In this document: positions 22,759-25,265 of the stretch, in pieces
Layout: each line of letters opens with the position of its first letter
Position numbering within the stretch: the stretch's first letter is position 1
Source: Firmicutes bacterium UBA6806
GTDB lineage: Bacteria; Bacillota; Clostridia; Peptostreptococcales; Acidaminobacteraceae
NCBI GenBank assembly: GCA_002452745.1
Contig: DKFC01000056.1
Span: 1 to 25,265, forward strand
DNA length: 25,265 bases
Direction of reading: 5' to 3'
Translations under genes and position numbers: made by a program
The notes under the pieces: model-generated
Databases searched by the model: none
Told to the model about the DNA's origin: nothing
The model's input: the letters and a program-made list of their open reading frames with translations, nothing else

Positions 22759-23574
22759 ATGTTGAATTTAAAAGAAGTGGCAAGAAAAATTAGAATTGAT
22801 ATCATTGAACAAACTCAAGCCGCCGGCAGCGGTCATCCTGGGGGGTCTTTATCCATTGCGGATATTTTGACAGTCTTGTATTTTGATAAAATGAATATCA
22901 ATCCCAATGACCCCAAAATGGCAGGACGAGATCGACTCGTCCTATCCAAAGGACATGTGGCGCCAGCTTTGTATGCTGCATTGGCAGAGAGAGGGTATTT
23001 TCCAAAGAGTGAGCTTCTCAGTTTGAGAAAATTCGGCTCTAGTTTGCAGGGACATCCTGACATGAAGTCAACACCGGGAATTGATATGTCCTCTGGATCA
23101 CTTGGACAGGGCCTTTCGGTGGCGAATGGTATGGCTTTGGCTGCAAAACTGGATGGTAAGTCACATCATGTTTTTGTAATTTTAGGTGATGGTGAAGTTC
23201 AAGAGGGACAAATCTGGGAAGCGGCAATGAGTGCGGCTCACTATAAATTGGACAATATCATTGCGATATTGGATGCAAATGGTCTACAAATAGACGGGAC
23301 TGTGGAAGAGGTCATGAGCATTAAACCAATTGACAAGAAGTTTTTTGCATTTGGCTGGCATGTAATTGAAATAGACGGACACAATCTGAAGGCGATAGCC
23401 GATGCCATTGATGAAGCAAAGACAGTCAAGGACAAACCGACGATGATTATTGCGAACACGGTGAAGGGCAAAGGGGTCTCATTTATGGAGGACAACGGTG
23501 CATGGCATGGTACAGCCCCAAGTGAAGAGCAGGGTAAATTGGCAATTGAAGAGTTGAAAAGGGGAACGGTGTAA
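22759..23574 (+). CDS. Transketolase, N-terminal (thiamine diphosphate-binding) subunit
   Basis: A 271-residue subunit holding the pyrophosphate-binding half of transketolase. Motifs: GSGHPGGSLSIADIL (with the histidine that contacts substrate phosphate/ThDP), LSKGHVAPALYAAL, SGSLGQGLSVANGMA, and the ThDP motif GDGEVQEGQIWEA...AILDANG. TTG at 22738 is in frame inside the kinase gene, but AGGAG (22749-22753) sits 5 nt before the ATG at 22759. It overlaps the C-terminal subunit gene in a TAATG arrangement, giving balanced translation. Together they interconvert xylulose-5-P/ribose-5-P and hexose/triose phosphates, draining the pentulose phosphate made by the kinase. Confidence 0.95.
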   Translation: MLNLKEVARKIRIDIIEQTQAAGSGHPGGSLSIADILTVLYFDKMNINPNDPKMAGRDRLVLSKGHVAPALYAALAERGYFPKSELLSLRKFGSSLQGHPDMKSTPGIDMSSGSLGQGLSVANGMALAAKLDGKSHHVFVILGDGEVQEGQIWEAAMSAAHYKLDNIIAILDANGLQIDGTVEEVMSIKPIDKKFFAFGWHVIEIDGHNLKAIADAIDEAKTVKDKPTMIIANTVKGKGVSFMEDNGAWHGTAPSEEQGKLAIEELKRGTV

Positions 23575-24503
23575 TGGGAATTGGAATTAGAGATGCATAT
23601 GGAATCGCACTGGCTGAGCTTTGCAGAAACGAAAAAATTGTGGTACTGGACGCAGACCTAGGCAAGGCGACGAAGACATTGAATTTTAGAGATGTTGCCC
23701 CAAACCGTTTTTTTGATATGGGCATATCAGAACAGGATATGATTGGAACAGCAGCTGGTTTTGCTGTGGAAGGGAAGATTCCATTTGCCAGCACCTTTGC
23801 GATCTTTGCGGCTGGAAGGGCCTTTGAGCAAATTAGAAATGCCGTTTGCTATCCAAAACTCAATGTAAAAATTGCGGCAACACATGCGGGAATAACTGTT
23901 GGCGCAGATGGAGGAAGTCATCAGGCAATCGAGGATATTGCCCTGATGAGGAGTATCCCCAACATGGTAGTCTTGTGTCCTTCAGACGATATCGAGACCA
24001 AGTCAATGGTGAGGGAAGTTGCCAACTACAATGGGCCAGTCTATATGAGACTTTCTAGAATGCCAGTTCCGACGATTCACGAAAGCGATTTTAAGTTTGA
24101 AATTGGAAAGGGAGAAATCGTCACAGAAGGCGAAACGATTGCAATAATTACAACTGGAATCATGGTAGAAAAAGCGCTTAGAGCTTCGGAAAAGCTAAAG
24201 GAAGTGGGAATTGACGCCGCTGTAGTAAACCTTTCCACAATAAAGCCCCTGGACGAGACGCTAATTCTAGACCTAGCCAGAAGAACGGGAAGAATCGTCA
24301 CAGTTGAAGAACACAGCGTAATTGGTGGATTGGGAAGTGCGGTTGCTGAATTTCTGTCTCAGGAGCTGCCAACTAAAATGAAGTTAATCGGTATCAAGGA
24401 CAGATTTGGACAATCGGGTTCACCAGATGATTTGCTGAATCACTATGGACTTACTGTAGAGCATATTGTCGATGAATGCATATCTTTATTAAAGGAATTA
24501 TAG
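23574..24503 (+). CDS. Transketolase, C-terminal (pyrimidine-binding) subunit
   Basis: A 309-residue partner of the preceding gene. It has the pyrimidine-binding domain (about 1-165: VLDADLGKATKTLNF, RFFDMGISEQDMIGTAAGFA with the catalytic glutamate in SEQ, TFAIFAAGRAFEQIRN, ATHAGITVGADGGSHQAIEDIALMR) and the transketolase C-terminal domain (about 180-309: AIITTGIMVEKAL, TVEEHSVIGGLGSAVAE, DRFGQSGSPDDLL). Splitting of transketolase into two polypeptides is usual in Clostridia and archaea. The ATG shares its A with the upstream stop (TAATG). It is the last gene of the polyol cluster, closed by the terminator at 24524-24553. A housekeeping transketolase is probably encoded elsewhere, so this pair looks dedicated to the pathway. 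Confidence 0.95.
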   Translation: MGIGIRDAYGIALAELCRNEKIVVLDADLGKATKTLNFRDVAPNRFFDMGISEQDMIGTAAGFAVEGKIPFASTFAIFAAGRAFEQIRNAVCYPKLNVKIAATHAGITVGADGGSHQAIEDIALMRSIPNMVVLCPSDDIETKSMVREVANYNGPVYMRLSRMPVPTIHESDFKFEIGKGEIVTEGETIAIITTGIMVEKALRASEKLKEVGIDAAVVNLSTIKPLDETLILDLARRTGRIVTVEEHSVIGGLGSAVAEFLSQELPTKMKLIGIKDRFGQSGSPDDLLNHYGLTVEHIVDECISLLKEL

Positions 24504-24523
24504 AGGCCTTAAAAGGAGGCATT

Positions 24524-24553
24524 AAAAACTGAAAGAAAATTCTTTCAGTTTTT
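24524..24553 (+). terminator. Rho-independent terminator ending the polyol cluster
   Basis: AAAAACTGAAAGAA and TTCTTTCAGTTTTT pair around a 2-nt loop; the core GAAAGAA (24531-24537) faces TTCTTTC (24540-24546). The stem runs into TTTTTT. It is AT-rich but long and symmetrical, so it may also work on the minus strand. Confidence 0.8.
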
Positions 24554-24660
24554 TAGTGTGAATGAGTGAGGTGTCTCCATAAAATAGCGGTATCAATACA
24601 TAGATGGTCAAGAAGTGTTCTGTAAAAGGCAGATAGATATTTCGTGAACCGAAAAAAACA

Positions 24661-24689
24661 TTGTATAGCCCTTCTAAATTTTGTATAAT
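24661..24689 (+). promoter_or_regulatory. Sigma-A promoter of the MATE gene
   Basis: TTGTAT (24661-24666) and TATAAT (24684-24689) are spaced by 17 bp, about 48 bp upstream of the MATE start. The stretch 24554-24660 before it holds nothing I can identify. Confidence 0.65.
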
Positions 24690-24736
24690 TGAATCAATTT
24701 CAGCATGGACTGAAAAAATAAAAAGTCGGAGTGATT

Positions 24737-25261
24737 ATGCAAAAAAGAGATTTGACTTCAGGGAGCATTAGTGGCAATTTGATTTATATGGCTTTGCCGA
24801 CGATGTTCGGATTTTTCGCCCAGACATTTTATAGTATTGTTGATATGATTTGGATTGGTTTAATCTCTCCAGAAGCAGTGGCAGGAGTTACCATATATGG
24901 GACGATTTTTGTGGTGGTATTCGTTTTTAACGATATCATTGGCACAAGCTCTATCTCGCTCATTTCACAGAGTTATGGTGAGGGAAACTTAGAGCGAACA
25001 GAGCGTATTGTGGAACAGACCATTACGTTTAAAGGGCTGATTGCCATAGCGGCGGGACTCTTTATGATTATTGGACTCGACCCTCTTGTGAGGCTCTTTA
25101 CTTCAGACCCTTCGGCGTATCAGGCCGCCATGGACTATGGATATATTCGGACGTTTTTCTTGCCAATTATGTTTTCATCTTACACGGTTAACACGGCTAT
25201 GCGCTGTATTGGCGATTCAAAAAAACCCCTCTACCTCATGATGAGGGCACTGAAAATCTAA
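24737..25261 (+). CDS. MATE family efflux transporter, 5' part; frame stops near the window edge
   Basis: N-terminal third of a multidrug/toxin extrusion antiporter (cation-drug exchange at the inner membrane). It has LTSGSISGNLIYMALPTM, then hydrophobic helices around YSIVDMIWIGLISPEAVAGV, an ISQSYGEGNLERTERIV loop, and FLPIMFSSYTVNTAMRCIGDSKKPLY. The last matches the GDSKxP region that in this family leads into another helix. Full proteins are about 450 residues; this frame has 174 codons and ends in TAA (25259-25261) right after YLMMRALKI, four bases before the window ends. A frameshift in the last ~25 bases (true mutation or sequencing error) or a truncated gene would explain this. GTG at 24731 is in frame, but GGAG (24728-24731) favours ATG 24737. 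Confidence 0.8.
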   Translation: MQKRDLTSGSISGNLIYMALPTMFGFFAQTFYSIVDMIWIGLISPEAVAGVTIYGTIFVVVFVFNDIIGTSSISLISQSYGEGNLERTERIVEQTITFKGLIAIAAGLFMIIGLDPLVRLFTSDPSAYQAAMDYGYIRTFFLPIMFSSYTVNTAMRCIGDSKKPLYLMMRALKI

Positions 25262-25265
25262 TAAA

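Overview
The window looks like chromosome from a low-GC, strictly anaerobic Firmicute, probably Clostridia. The grounds are AGGAGG-type ribosome binding sites, sigma-A-type promoters, SAM-I (S-box) riboswitches, a ferredoxin-linked homocysteine pathway known from anaerobes, a YjjI-type glycyl radical enzyme, and split transketolase subunits. No genus can be named from the sequence alone.

Region 1 (1-9123) is a methionine block. A possible 38-aa ORF and a terminator come first. Next is an S-box riboswitch driving an aspartokinase (600-1808). A second S-box leader (1962-2118) is followed by an IS200-type element (about 2150-2885), and then by a tight operon: DUF39/COG1900 homocysteine synthase, a 56-aa 2x[4Fe-4S] ferredoxin, UPF0280/COG2122, MetF, a stand-alone MetH reactivation protein, and a three-module MetH lacking that domain. 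Together these could take aspartate 4-semialdehyde plus sulfide to homocysteine and on to methionine, without homoserine activation. Aspartokinase supplies the semialdehyde precursor, which fits its own SAM-sensing leader. The IS200 insertion lies between the second riboswitch and the operon it presumably controls.

Region 2 (9160-13805) is miscellaneous: a small PspC-domain protein with its own promoter and terminator; a minus-strand pair encoding a DUF3887/alpha-beta hydrolase lipoprotein and a WYL regulator; and, divergently, a YjjI-family glycyl radical enzyme with no activase nearby. A 12-bp perfect inverted repeat brackets the overlapping divergent promoters.

Region 3 (13880-24553) is a sugar/polyol catabolic cluster: ROK regulator, zinc dehydrogenase, sugar-binding lipoprotein, double ATPase and permease of an RbsABC-type transporter, a second zinc dehydrogenase of xylitol/sorbitol type, an AraB-like pentulokinase, and transketolase N and C subunits. 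No aldose isomerase or epimerase is present. I infer pentitol (or related polyol) uptake, oxidation to a pentulose, phosphorylation and entry into the pentose phosphate pathway. It ends in a strong terminator.

Region 4 (24661-25265) is the promoter and first ~175 codons of a MATE efflux gene, whose reading frame stops just before the window edge. I found no rRNA, tRNA or CRISPR array.
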